Source of the DNA: Chitinophaga ginsengisegetis
GTDB taxonomy: Bacteria > Bacteroidota > Bacteroidia > Chitinophagales > Chitinophagaceae
DNA length: 64,000 bases
NCBI RefSeq assembly: GCF_900168065.1
Contig: NZ_FUZZ01000007.1
Location: 1-64,000, forward strand
Reading direction: 5' to 3'
The translations under genes and the position numbers were made by a program. The notes under the pieces are model-generated. The model worked only from the letters and a program-made list of their open reading frames with translations. It ran no database searches and was not told where the DNA came from. Shown in pieces: positions 41,650 through 49,984 of the stretch. Position 1 is the stretch's first letter, and each line of letters starts with the position of its first letter.

Positions 41650-42267
41650 TTATTTATAATCCATGATATGGATATGCTCGCGGCACATGAAGTATTCCTG
41701 TTCATCGTTGGAGCTTACAATAATAAGGCGGTTGCCGCCATAGTCATTGATGAGCTGCTGGTACACGGCGATACCGGCTGCATCGAGGTTGGTGCAGGGT
41801 TCGTCCAGCAGGAGAACGGGAACATCAGAGAGGATGGCGAGGGCCAGCTTGATACGCTGTTTCATCCCGGAAGAAAAGTTGCGGAGTTGTTTGTTGGCGG
41901 CTTTTTCCAGTCCTACCAGCTGCATGGCAATGGCGGGTGTAATCCCCGGCAGGAAGCTTTTGAACTGTTGATGGAACTGGATGATTTCTGTGAGGGTAAA
42001 CTCTTCGATGAGTTCAAGATAAGGAGCAGCGATGGCACAATACTGGAAAAACGCATCGGGAGCGATGGGTTTTTCCGGCGTGCTATAGGTAACGGCGCCT
42101 TCATTGTGTTGAATGGCGCCGCTGATTACCTGTAATAAAGTGGATTTCCCTGAACCATTGGGACCCAGTATGGCATAACGTTGTCCTTCACTAAAGGTGA
42201 GGGTTACCCGACGGAAGATCCAGTCGTAGTTAAAACGCTTACCTGTCTGGTTAAGAGATATCGTCAT
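41650..42267 (-). CDS. ABC transporter ATP-binding protein without an adjacent permease
   Basis: 205 residues, a compact ATPase. Walker A 'LGPNGSGKSTLLQVISG', signature 'NFSSGMKQRIKLALAILSD', Walker B 'VLLLDEPCTNLD', and a switch region that reads 'IIVSSNDEQEY' where the usual His is replaced by Asn. It resembles CcmA-like subunits. No membrane partner lies nearby. It overlaps the 3' end of lpxA by 17 nt, so it is the last gene of the lipid A operon and is translationally coupled to lpxA. A role in lipid transport is inference from position. Confidence 0.87.
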   Translation of the reverse strand: MTISLNQTGKRFNYDWIFRRVTLTFSEGQRYAILGPNGSGKSTLLQVISGAIQHNEGAVTYSTPEKPIAPDAFFQYCAIAAPYLELIEEFTLTEIIQFHQQFKSFLPGITPAIAMQLVGLEKAANKQLRNFSSGMKQRIKLALAILSDVPVLLLDEPCTNLDAAGIAVYQQLINDYGGNRLIIVSSNDEQEYFMCREHIHIMDYK

Positions 42268-43051
42268 TGGTTCTGGAAGTATAGCCTCTCATGATACCAC
42301 GTCCTGATTCACGGATGAACGACAGGATTTCATCTCTCTCATCGGTAGCAGGGAATTCTGCTTCGATGATGTTCACGGCTTTTGATAATTTATAACCTTT
42401 TACAAAGATGACGCGGTAAATGTCCAGGATTGAGTTGATCTTTTCCAGGGAAAAGCCTCTTCTCTTCAGTCCTACGGAATTTACGCCCACATAGGAAAGT
42501 GGCTCGCGTGCTGCTTTTACGAAAGGAGGCACATCTTTACGCACCATGGAACCACCGGTTACAAATGCGTGATCGCCTACTTTACAGAACTGTTGAATGG
42601 CTACCATTCCAGCCAGTACTACGTGGTCGCCCACGGTAATATGACCGGCGAGGGTAGTATTATTTGAAAATACGCAGTAGTTGCCTACTTCGCAATCGTG
42701 TGCAATGTGGCTGTATGCCATGATCAGGCAGTTATTCCCGATTTTGGTTTTCCATTTGTCTTTGGTACCGCGGTTGATCGTCACATATTCACGGATAGTA
42801 GTGTTGTCGCCGATTTCAACGGTAGTTTCTTCGCCCGCAAATTTCAAATCCTGGGGGATGGCAGAAATAACAGCGCCCGGAAAAATACGGCAGTTTTTGC
42901 CGATGCGGGCTCCTTCCATAATAGTTACGTTGGAACCTATCCAGGTACCATCACCGATTTCTACGTTTTTATGTATAACGGTGAATGGATCAATTTTTAC
43001 ATTAGGCGCAACTTTGGCGTCCGGATGTATGTATGTAAGCGGGTGGATCAT
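42251..43051 (-). CDS. lpxA: Acyl-ACP--UDP-N-acetylglucosamine O-acyltransferase
   Basis: 266 residues, first enzyme of lipid A synthesis: transfers an acyl chain to UDP-GlcNAc. A left-handed beta helix of hexapeptide repeats runs from 'HPLTYIHPDAKVAPNVKIDP' to about residue 190; 'IAHDCEVGNYCVFSNNTTLA' followed by GHITVG contains the catalytic His region. The C-terminal helical part ends 'SGRGIMRGYTSRTNDDIS'. It lies 5 nt downstream of lpxC/fabZ and overlaps the ABC ATPase. Confidence 0.95.
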   Translation of the reverse strand: MIHPLTYIHPDAKVAPNVKIDPFTVIHKNVEIGDGTWIGSNVTIMEGARIGKNCRIFPGAVISAIPQDLKFAGEETTVEIGDNTTIREYVTINRGTKDKWKTKIGNNCLIMAYSHIAHDCEVGNYCVFSNNTTLAGHITVGDHVVLAGMVAIQQFCKVGDHAFVTGGSMVRKDVPPFVKAAREPLSYVGVNSVGLKRRGFSLEKINSILDIYRVIFVKGYKLSKAVNIIEAEFPATDERDEILSFIRESGRGIMRGYTSRTNDDIS

Positions 43052-43056
43052 TGCTA

Positions 43057-44472
43057 TTATTTGCCTTCTCTTGTTTTTATAATTTGTGCTATCATGTCGG
43101 CTTCAGTAGCTACTTTATTGCCGATGAATACTGTCCCCCGCATTTCCACAAGCCCTCTTCTGATAGGACTCAGCAACTCCATTTTCAGGATCATGGTGTC
43201 GCCCGGAACTACTTTCTGTTTGAATTTACAATTATCTATCTTCAGGAAATAGGTATCATAGTTTTCAGGATCAGGTACACGGTTCAATGCAAGGATACCG
43301 CCTACCTGCGCCAGCGCTTCCAGTTGCAGAACGCCCGGCATTACAGGGTTTGAAGGGAAATGGCCCTGGAAGAAATGTTCGTTGAAGGTAACGTTCTTGA
43401 TACCTACTACTTTCTCTTCTCCCAGTTCAATGATCTTATCTACCAGCAGCATCGGGTAACGATGCGGCAATGTTCTTTCAATACGCGGCGTATCAAATAC
43501 AGGTGGCTGATTGGGATCGTAAACAGGTACGTCTTTATTATGTTTGTTCTTCTTGATATATGCTTTGATCGCGCGGGCAAACTCCACGTTCGATGCGTGT
43601 CCGGGACGGTTGGCAATGATATGCGCATTGATCGGGTAACCGATCAGGGCCAGATCACCTACCACATCCAGCAGTTTGTGACGTGCCGGTTCGTTCGGGA
43701 AACGTAATTCTATATTGTTCAGGATACCTTCTTTCTGTACAGAAATGGTTTCCCGGTTAAATACCTTGGCTAAACGGGTCAGCTCATCTTCCGTTACCGG
43801 CTTGTCTACCACCACAATCGCGTTGTTGATATCGCCACCTTTGATCAGGTTAAGCGACAGCTGGTATTCCAGTTCATGCAGGAAGCAGAAGGTACGGCAG
43901 GGCGCAATTTCTGTTTTGAACTCTTCGATACCCTTCATTTTGGCGTGCTGGGTACCCAATACCGGTGAGTTGAAGTCGATAAGACAGGTAATGCGGTAAT
44001 CCAGTGCCGGCATCGCCACCATTTCTACCTTTTTCTTCTCATCATAATAACTGATGTTGGTATCAATAGTATAGTATACTTTTTTGGCATCCTGGTTCTG
44101 CAGGCCGGTTTTTTCTATTGCTTCAATAAAAGCGTAGGCGCTTCCGTCCATGATAGGAATTTCTCCACCATCCAGTTCCACCAGCACGTTGTCCACACCG
44201 GTTCCTGCCAAAGCAGCCATAATGTGTTCTACGGTACTCACTCTGGCGCCGTTGTGCTCGAGTGTAGTGCTGCGGGTTGTTTCTACTACGTAATCCACAT
44301 CTGCTTTCACGATGGGTTGTCCCGGCAGGTCTACACGTTGAAATTTAATCCCATGACCCGGCGTTGCCGGTTTAAGGGTCATATTAACATAGGCGCCTGT
44401 ATGCAAACCAATACCCGACAAGGTGATCTCACCTTTAAGGGTATGCTGGTATTGCAACTGTTGATTTTCCAT
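43057..44472 (-). CDS. lpxC/fabZ: Bifunctional LpxC deacetylase / FabZ dehydratase
   Basis: 471 residues. LpxC occupies about 1-305: 'TLKGEITLSGIGLHTGAYVN', zinc His in 'VSTVEHIMAAL', and 'RHKLLDVVGDLALIG' with His and Asp ligands. FabZ occupies about 325-471: 'LPHRYPMLLVDKI', 'HFFQGHFPSNPVMPGVLQLE'. It commits the lipid A pathway and supplies unsaturated-acyl precursors in one polypeptide. This fusion is characteristic of Bacteroidota. Between lpxD (40 nt upstream) and lpxA (5 nt downstream), an operon. Confidence 0.96.
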   Translation of the reverse strand: MENQQLQYQHTLKGEITLSGIGLHTGAYVNMTLKPATPGHGIKFQRVDLPGQPIVKADVDYVVETTRSTTLEHNGARVSTVEHIMAALAGTGVDNVLVELDGGEIPIMDGSAYAFIEAIEKTGLQNQDAKKVYYTIDTNISYYDEKKKVEMVAMPALDYRITCLIDFNSPVLGTQHAKMKGIEEFKTEIAPCRTFCFLHELEYQLSLNLIKGGDINNAIVVVDKPVTEDELTRLAKVFNRETISVQKEGILNNIELRFPNEPARHKLLDVVGDLALIGYPINAHIIANRPGHASNVEFARAIKAYIKKNKHNKDVPVYDPNQPPVFDTPRIERTLPHRYPMLLVDKIIELGEEKVVGIKNVTFNEHFFQGHFPSNPVMPGVLQLEALAQVGGILALNRVPDPENYDTYFLKIDNCKFKQKVVPGDTMILKMELLSPIRRGLVEMRGTVFIGNKVATEADMIAQIIKTREGK

Positions 44473-44512
44473 AATAAGCTAACTAATATGTAACTATTTA
44501 ACCAGTAATCAT

Positions 44513-45562
44513 TTATACACCCGCTCGTTCTTGCAGCAGTTGTTTAACCATCTCTTCCAGCTCTTTTACGCGCTTTTCAAGGTCCGGCAAATTTCTAAAA
44601 ATTGCCTGACTTTTCAGCGAACTTTTATAATCGTACGCCGGAGAGCCTGTGAGAGAGGTATTGGGCACTGTAATAGACTTGGATAAGCCGCTCTGTGCAT
44701 TGATTTTGGTGTTGTCGGCGATGTGGATATGACCTACCATCCCAACCTGGCCGCCAATCACGCAGTTCTGGCCGATTTTGGTACTGCCGGAAACGCCGGT
44801 TTGCGCCGCAATCACCGTGTTAATGCCGATGTCTACGTTATGTGCCACCTGGATCAGGTTATCTAGTTTCACACCTTTACGGATCACCGTACTACCCATA
44901 GTAGCCCGGTCGATAGTAGTATTGGCGCCAATTTCCACGTCGTCATGGATTACTACGTTGCCAATCTGGGGTACCTTTTTATAGGAGCCATCCGGCTGAG
45001 GGGCAAAGCCAAAGCCATCTCCACCGATCACACAACCGGCATGCAGCATTACGCGGCTGCCTACAATACAGTTATCGTATACTTTCACGCCCGGGTACAG
45101 GATGGAATCGTTATTAACGATCACATTATCACCCAGGTATACGCCGGGATATATTTTTACGTTGTTGCCCAGCACCACGTTCTCACCCAGGTACGCAAAA
45201 GCACCCACAAACACGTTTTCCCCCATCTTTACAGATGCAGGAATGTAGGAAGGTTGCTGAATACCAGACTTATTGCCGGTCAGGTACCTGTATTGCTCCA
45301 ATAACAACGCAAAGCTGCTATAGGCATCCTTTACCCGGATCAGGGTCGATTTGATCGGACGCTCAATCACCAGGCTCTCATTCACAATCAGAATGGAGGC
45401 ATTGGTGGTATATATGAATTCTTCATATTTAGGATTGGCTATGAAACTGAGCATGCCCTCGCCAGCTTCCTCAATCTTGGCGATGTTGCTCACCTTTACG
45501 TCCGGATTTCCCTCCAGCTTACCATCTAACATGGTAGCTAATTGTAATGCGCTAAACTGCAT
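44513..45562 (-). CDS. lpxD: UDP-3-O-(3-hydroxymyristoyl)glucosamine N-acyltransferase
   Basis: 349 residues. An N-terminal uridine-binding domain (about 1-95, 'VSNIAKIEEAGEGMLSFIAN') precedes a hexapeptide beta helix with 'HAGCVIGGDGFGFAPQPDGS' and 'VAHNVDIGINTVIAAQTGVS', which carries the catalytic His. The C-terminal helix ends 'LEEMVKQLLQERAGV'. It adds the second acyl chain in lipid A assembly. First of lpxD-lpxC/fabZ-lpxA-ABC; the HD gene lies upstream by 69 nt on the same strand. Confidence 0.95.
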   Translation of the reverse strand: MQFSALQLATMLDGKLEGNPDVKVSNIAKIEEAGEGMLSFIANPKYEEFIYTTNASILIVNESLVIERPIKSTLIRVKDAYSSFALLLEQYRYLTGNKSGIQQPSYIPASVKMGENVFVGAFAYLGENVVLGNNVKIYPGVYLGDNVIVNNDSILYPGVKVYDNCIVGSRVMLHAGCVIGGDGFGFAPQPDGSYKKVPQIGNVVIHDDVEIGANTTIDRATMGSTVIRKGVKLDNLIQVAHNVDIGINTVIAAQTGVSGSTKIGQNCVIGGQVGMVGHIHIADNTKINAQSGLSKSITVPNTSLTGSPAYDYKSSLKSQAIFRNLPDLEKRVKELEEMVKQLLQERAGV

Positions 45563-45631
45563 AGTTTAAAATTGTAATGTTTTCCAGGCTACACCGGATA
45601 GTATGAACTTATTTATTTAACATTTTATTCC

Positions 45632-46876
45632 TTATAAAACGTTGTTAGCCTGAATTTTTGGATGACAAATGTAGAATTTTTTTACCGGTATCGCCAGTGT
45701 ATGGCTAATCAGTGCATTGTCGATGGAGGAAATGTCTTTTACAGTTCCATCCTTGAATAGGATATTAATCTTCTCGTCGTTAACGTTATACGCCCTCAGC
45801 GAGGCTGCACCGGAAAAAACAAAGTAATCCAGGTCAGCGCCTTCAATCCCCCATTTTTGCTTCACCTGCTCCTTCAATAATAGTGCTGCACTTCCGTCGA
45901 ACGCCTGATTGCTTAACACAACTTTAAATAAGTTCCTGTCTATCAGCCATTTGCACAAAAGCGACAAAACTTTGTCCTCGTGCGTTGTCCAAACTTTAAT
46001 AGCCCCCATTATATCATAGTCATCCAGTTGGCAAAATAACTCCAGGCATTCGGGACCGCATTCAAAATTGTTCTTCGTAACGGTATTATACAGGAAATAT
46101 GCCAGGGCAGGGGAGCAGAACAGCTCCTTTCCCTCCTGTGCCAGCGATTTCGCCCTGGTCAGGATCTTTACCAGCATGTTTTCGGCGCTGAGCACCGTTT
46201 TATGCAGGTATACCTGCCAGTACATCAGCCGCCGGGCTATGATAAACTTCTCAATAGAATAAATTCCCTTTTCTTCCACCATCAGCTCCCCCTTATGTAC
46301 AATCAGCATCTTGATGATGCGGTCGTATCCGATAGTGCCTTCCGCCACTCCCGTGAAGAAGCTGTCGCGGTTCAGGTAATCCATTCTGTCCACATCCAGC
46401 TGGCTCGACACCAGCTGATGCAGGAATTTCTTATGATAACGTCCGTTAAAAATATCCAGCGTAAGCGACAGGGCGCCGTTCATTTCCCTGTTCAATGCTT
46501 CCATCAGCCACTGGGAAATCTCTTCGTGAGATACCCCCTCAATAATGCCGTTCTCTAATGCATGGGAATAAGGCCCATGCCCTATGTCATGCAGTAAAAT
46601 GGCCATTTTTGCAGCCACTTCCTCTTCCGGGGTAATGTCTGCCCCCTTGCTGCGAAGCTCCTGCAGGGCCATACTGATAAGGTGATAAGCGCCCATGCTA
46701 TGATGAAACCGCGTATGCATAGCACCAGGATACACCAGGTGCGCCAGCGCCATCTGGTGTATGCGGCGAAGCCGCTGGTAATATGGATGTGAAATGAGGT
46801 TAAGAATCAACGGGTGATCTATGGTAATAAAGCCATACACCGGATCATTAACAATTTTTCGCTTGCGTTCGGTCAT
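45632..46876 (-). CDS. HD-domain phosphohydrolase
   Basis: 414 residues. HD superfamily: 'HTRFHHSMGAYHL' and 'ILLHDIGHGPYSHALE' (His-Asp metal site), followed by 'LDVDRMDYLNRDSFFTGV' with the late Asp. The layout resembles SAMHD1/dGTPase-like proteins of about 400 residues, which hydrolyse nucleotides; the exact substrate is not known. Position upstream of lpxD is conserved in Bacteroidota as far as I recall. Promoter TAGTTTTG lies at 46945-46938, giving a ~58-nt leader with an 8-bp stem (46895-46920). Divergent from porX. Confidence 0.88.
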   Translation of the reverse strand: MTERKRKIVNDPVYGFITIDHPLILNLISHPYYQRLRRIHQMALAHLVYPGAMHTRFHHSMGAYHLISMALQELRSKGADITPEEEVAAKMAILLHDIGHGPYSHALENGIIEGVSHEEISQWLMEALNREMNGALSLTLDIFNGRYHKKFLHQLVSSQLDVDRMDYLNRDSFFTGVAEGTIGYDRIIKMLIVHKGELMVEEKGIYSIEKFIIARRLMYWQVYLHKTVLSAENMLVKILTRAKSLAQEGKELFCSPALAYFLYNTVTKNNFECGPECLELFCQLDDYDIMGAIKVWTTHEDKVLSLLCKWLIDRNLFKVVLSNQAFDGSAALLLKEQVKQKWGIEGADLDYFVFSGAASLRAYNVNDEKINILFKDGTVKDISSIDNALISHTLAIPVKKFYICHPKIQANNVL

Positions 46877-47221
46877 TGCATTTAATTATACGATTTCAGA
46901 CGGGGGCGTCCGCGTCTGAATCCCTGGTGCCTGTATGCAAAACTACACCCGAAATTAATTATATGTAATTTTTTTACTTATAATGACGCGCTGCATCCAC
47001 GATACCCCTATGACAGTTCAAAACAATTGGTAGGTTACAGGTAATTAATCTTATGGATGCGAAGGTAAATAACTTTATCAGCCTGTTCACTTTTTCCTGC
47101 TATCATTTTACCGTGTTCAGCCCTTTTTAACATATAATTACCGGCAAATGATAGACGGGGAATGATATTTGCAAAAAATTAGGGGTAATTTCCTTTTTTT
47201 ACCGGCACCTTAAATCATATT
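46877..47221. other. Divergent intergenic region between the HD gene and porX
   Basis: 345 nt with no gene. Minus-strand promoter TAGTTTTG (46945-46938) serves the HD gene; its leader contains TTCAGACG (46895-46902) paired with CGTCTGAA (46913-46920). GATATTTG (47164-47171), seven of eight matches to TAnnTTTG, is a likely porX -7 box. GCATCCA near 46993 and TGGATGC near 47054 form a distant inverted repeat of uncertain meaning. Confidence 0.55.
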
Positions 47222-48775
47222 ATGAGTCAGATAAATATACTATGGGTAGATGATGAAATAGAGTCCCTGAAATCGCAGATTATCTTCCTGGAGAGCAAAG
47301 GCTACAAAGTTTCGGCTCTTACCAACGGATACGACGCACTCGAATTTTTGAAAGAACAGGTGGTAGATGTAGTGTTACTGGACGAATCCATGCCCGGCAT
47401 CACCGGCCTGGAAACCCTCGGTAAGATCAAGGAAATTGATCAGCAGATCCCCGTGGTCATGATCACCAAAAACGAAGCGGAAAACGTCATGGACGACGCT
47501 ATCGGGTCCCAGATCACCGACTATCTCATCAAACCGGTAAATCCAAACCAGGTATTATTATCTCTCAAAAAAATAATTGATAACAAAAGACTGGTGGCCG
47601 AAAAAACCACCACGGCCTACCAGCAGGAGTTCCGCAGCCTGTTTATGGCCCTGAGTTCCAACCCCGACTTTAACGAGTGGATGGACATCTACAAGAAACT
47701 GGTGTATTGGGAAATGGAAATGACCAAAACCAACAGCCCGGAAATGCTGGAAGTATTCAATGCCCAGAAAACCGAGGCTAACAACGAGTTTTCCAAGTTC
47801 ATCAGCCGTAATTACAGCGACTGGCTCCATCCAAAAACAAAAGAAGCCCCGGTTATGTCGCATACCCTGTTCCGCGATAAGGTTGTGCCTAACCTGGACC
47901 CCAACGTACCCAACGTATTCCTGCTTATCGACAACCTGCGGTACGACCAGTGGAAGGCGATCCAGCCTATTTTCCAGGAATCGTTCCGGCTTGTGGAGGA
48001 AGAATCGTTTTACAGCATATTGCCTACCAGCACACAATATAGCCGCAATGCCATTTTCGCCGGCATGTTGCCCATAGATATCGAACACCGGTTTCCCCAG
48101 GAATGGAAGAATGATGATGAAGAAGGTGGGAAAAACCTGTATGAAGAACATTTTTTTGCTGCCCAGCTGAAGCAGATGAAGATGGATCCCCGGTTTTCAT
48201 ACACCAAAGTGACCAATCATGCCGATGCCCAAACCATGCTCAATAATATCCATAATATGCTGGACTATCCGCTGAGCGTGATTGTATATAACTTCGTTGA
48301 TATGCTCAGTCATGCCCGCACGGAAATGGAAGTACTGAAGGAACTGGCCGGCGATGAAGCCTCTTACCGCTCTATCACCGCCAGCTGGTTTGAACACAGC
48401 CCGCTGCATCAGGCATTGAAACGCATCAGCGATAAAAAAATAAACCTGATCATCGCCACGGATCATGGCAGTGTAAGGGTGAAAACACCGGTGAAAGTGA
48501 TCGGCGACAAACAAACCACCACCAATCTGCGCTATAAACACGGCCGCAATCTGAACTATGATCCGAAAGAGGTACTGGCCTTCCGCGATCCCCGTGACGC
48601 CGGGCTGCCAAAGCCAAACGTTAACTCTTCCTACATCTTTGCAAAAGGAGACGGGTATCTGTGTTATCCCAACAACTATAACTATTTTGTAAACTATTAC
48701 CGGAATACCTTCCAGCACGGCGGTATTTCCCTGGAAGAAATGATTGTACCTTTTGCCAGGATGGTAACAAAGTAA
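47222..48775 (+). CDS. porX: PorX-type response regulator with PglZ/alkaline-phosphatase-like output domain
   Basis: 517 residues. The receiver (1-120) has D10-D11 and phospho-acceptor D54 ('VVLLDESMPG') and a Lys in 'DYLIKPVNPNQ'. A helical linker follows, then a PglZ-type domain of the alkaline phosphatase superfamily with 'FLLIDNLRYDQW', 'LPTSTQYSRNAIFAGM', 'DMLSHAR' and 'IATDHGSVRVK', which supply the metal and nucleophile positions. PorX controls T9SS gene expression with PorY and SigP in Porphyromonas gingivalis and its output domain acts on cyclic or linear oligonucleotides (established for that species). Here it likely governs secretion of T9SS cargo such as the protein at 1-1770. No PorY kinase in the window. 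Confidence 0.93.
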   Translation: MSQINILWVDDEIESLKSQIIFLESKGYKVSALTNGYDALEFLKEQVVDVVLLDESMPGITGLETLGKIKEIDQQIPVVMITKNEAENVMDDAIGSQITDYLIKPVNPNQVLLSLKKIIDNKRLVAEKTTTAYQQEFRSLFMALSSNPDFNEWMDIYKKLVYWEMEMTKTNSPEMLEVFNAQKTEANNEFSKFISRNYSDWLHPKTKEAPVMSHTLFRDKVVPNLDPNVPNVFLLIDNLRYDQWKAIQPIFQESFRLVEEESFYSILPTSTQYSRNAIFAGMLPIDIEHRFPQEWKNDDEEGGKNLYEEHFFAAQLKQMKMDPRFSYTKVTNHADAQTMLNNIHNMLDYPLSVIVYNFVDMLSHARTEMEVLKELAGDEASYRSITASWFEHSPLHQALKRISDKKINLIIATDHGSVRVKTPVKVIGDKQTTTNLRYKHGRNLNYDPKEVLAFRDPRDAGLPKPNVNSSYIFAKGDGYLCYPNNYNYFVNYYRNTFQHGGISLEEMIVPFARMVTK

Positions 48776-48789
48776 CAACAGCTTTTTGC

Positions 48790-48797
48790 TATTTTTG
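48790..48797 (+). promoter_or_regulatory. Promoter -7 element immediately before the gene at 48802 (leaderless arrangement)
   Basis: TATTTTTG, exact consensus, only 4 nt before the ATG; transcription would begin at or beside the start codon. Confidence 0.6.
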
Positions 48798-48801
48798 CGA
48801 C

Positions 48802-49125
48802 ATGAATATCAAAATCACACCTAATAACCTGACTAAGCTGGAAAAAATCTTCGATGAGGCCAAATATGTGCTGCGCTTCGAAAAAGGTAGTTTCCTGTCC
48901 GGTTACTGCATCCTGGAACATAAGAAGGTGGTAGTGATCAATAAATTCCTGAATCTCGAAGGGCGTATCAATACGCTGATCGATATTTTAACGACCCTGC
49001 CGCTGGACGAAGAGGCGCTGACGGCAGAGTCGCACAAACTGTATAAACAGATACAGGCCAGCAAACCGATCCCGGAAGCGGGGGAAGAAGAAGGCGGGGC
49101 CCCGGAAGAACACGCGGCAGAATAG
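48802..49125 (+). CDS. Conserved small protein of unknown function downstream of porX
   Basis: 107 residues. An N-terminal alpha/beta domain ('NNLTKLEKIFDEAKYVLRFE', 'FLSGYCILEHKKVVVINKFL') precedes a helical segment and an acidic, disordered tail ('EAGEEEGGAPEEHAAE'). I do not recognise a named domain, but it looks like a real, compact fold with own promoter. It begins 26 nt after porX and 25 nt before an MBL hydrolase, so readthrough from porX is also possible. Confidence 0.8.
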   Translation: MNIKITPNNLTKLEKIFDEAKYVLRFEKGSFLSGYCILEHKKVVVINKFLNLEGRINTLIDILTTLPLDEEALTAESHKLYKQIQASKPIPEAGEEEGGAPEEHAAE

Positions 49126-49150
49126 GCAAAAACAGACAAATGATGTTGGG

Positions 49151-49912
49151 ATGAAAGTTACATTCTTAGGTACAGGCACGTCGCAGGGAGTTCCGGTTAT
49201 AGCTTGTGGTTGCGAAGTTTGCTCCTCGGCCGATAAAAAAGATAAACGCTTACGCAGCAGTATTATGATCTCGGCGCCCGCCGGCAATATCGTTGTGGAT
49301 ACCACGCCGGATTTCCGTTACCAGATGCTGCGCGAAAAGGTTGGGCACCTGGAAGCCGTACTCATCACCCACTCCCATAAAGATCATATTGCCGGCATGG
49401 ACGATATCCGCGCCTTTAACTATTTCCAGAAAAGCGCTATTAATATATATGCCACCGAGTTTTCGCAAAGCGTGATCAAACGCGAGTTTGCCTACGCCTT
49501 TTCTGATTTCAAATACCCCGGCATCCCGGAAATAAATCTGAAAACTATTGCTGATGATCCTTTCGATGTAAACGGACTAACCATTACGCCGGTACATGTT
49601 ATGCATCATCAGATGCCCGTACTGGGCTTCCGCATCCACGACTTTACCTATATCACCGACGCCAACTATATTGCGCCGGAGGAAAAAGAGAAGATCCGTG
49701 GTTCAAAGATCCTGGTACTGAACGCACTACGCCGCGAAAAGCATATCTCTCATTTTACCCTGGAAGAAGCCATTGCACTGGGAAAGGAACTGGATGTACC
49801 GGAAGTATACCTCACACATATCAGCCACCAGCTCGGATTGCATGAGGCGGTATCTGCGGAACTGCCGCCTGGTACCCACCTGGCCTACGACGGCCTCTCT
49901 CTCGAAATTTAA
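49151..49912 (+). CDS. Metallo-beta-lactamase fold phosphodiesterase (PhnP-like)
   Basis: 253 residues. 'KVTFLGTGTSQGVPVIACGC' is the N-terminal strand pattern, with Cys-rich 'CGCEVC' at about 23-28. The zinc motif is 'LITHSHKDHIAGMDDIRAFN' (HxHxDH) and later His residues are in 'ITPVHVMHHQMPVLGF' and 'VYLTHISHQLG'. It is of the PhnP/YcbJ type, which hydrolyse cyclic or phosphodiester nucleotide bonds. The substrate is unknown; proximity to porX is suggestive but unproven. Confidence 0.88.
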   Translation: MKVTFLGTGTSQGVPVIACGCEVCSSADKKDKRLRSSIMISAPAGNIVVDTTPDFRYQMLREKVGHLEAVLITHSHKDHIAGMDDIRAFNYFQKSAINIYATEFSQSVIKREFAYAFSDFKYPGIPEINLKTIADDPFDVNGLTITPVHVMHHQMPVLGFRIHDFTYITDANYIAPEEKEKIRGSKILVLNALRREKHISHFTLEEAIALGKELDVPEVYLTHISHQLGLHEAVSAELPPGTHLAYDGLSLEI

Positions 49913-49984
49913 GGCGCATTCTATTTCTGTTAACAAAACACCGTACAGATCAACTTAGCTTGGGGCAAAAATTGTTGTTGACCC

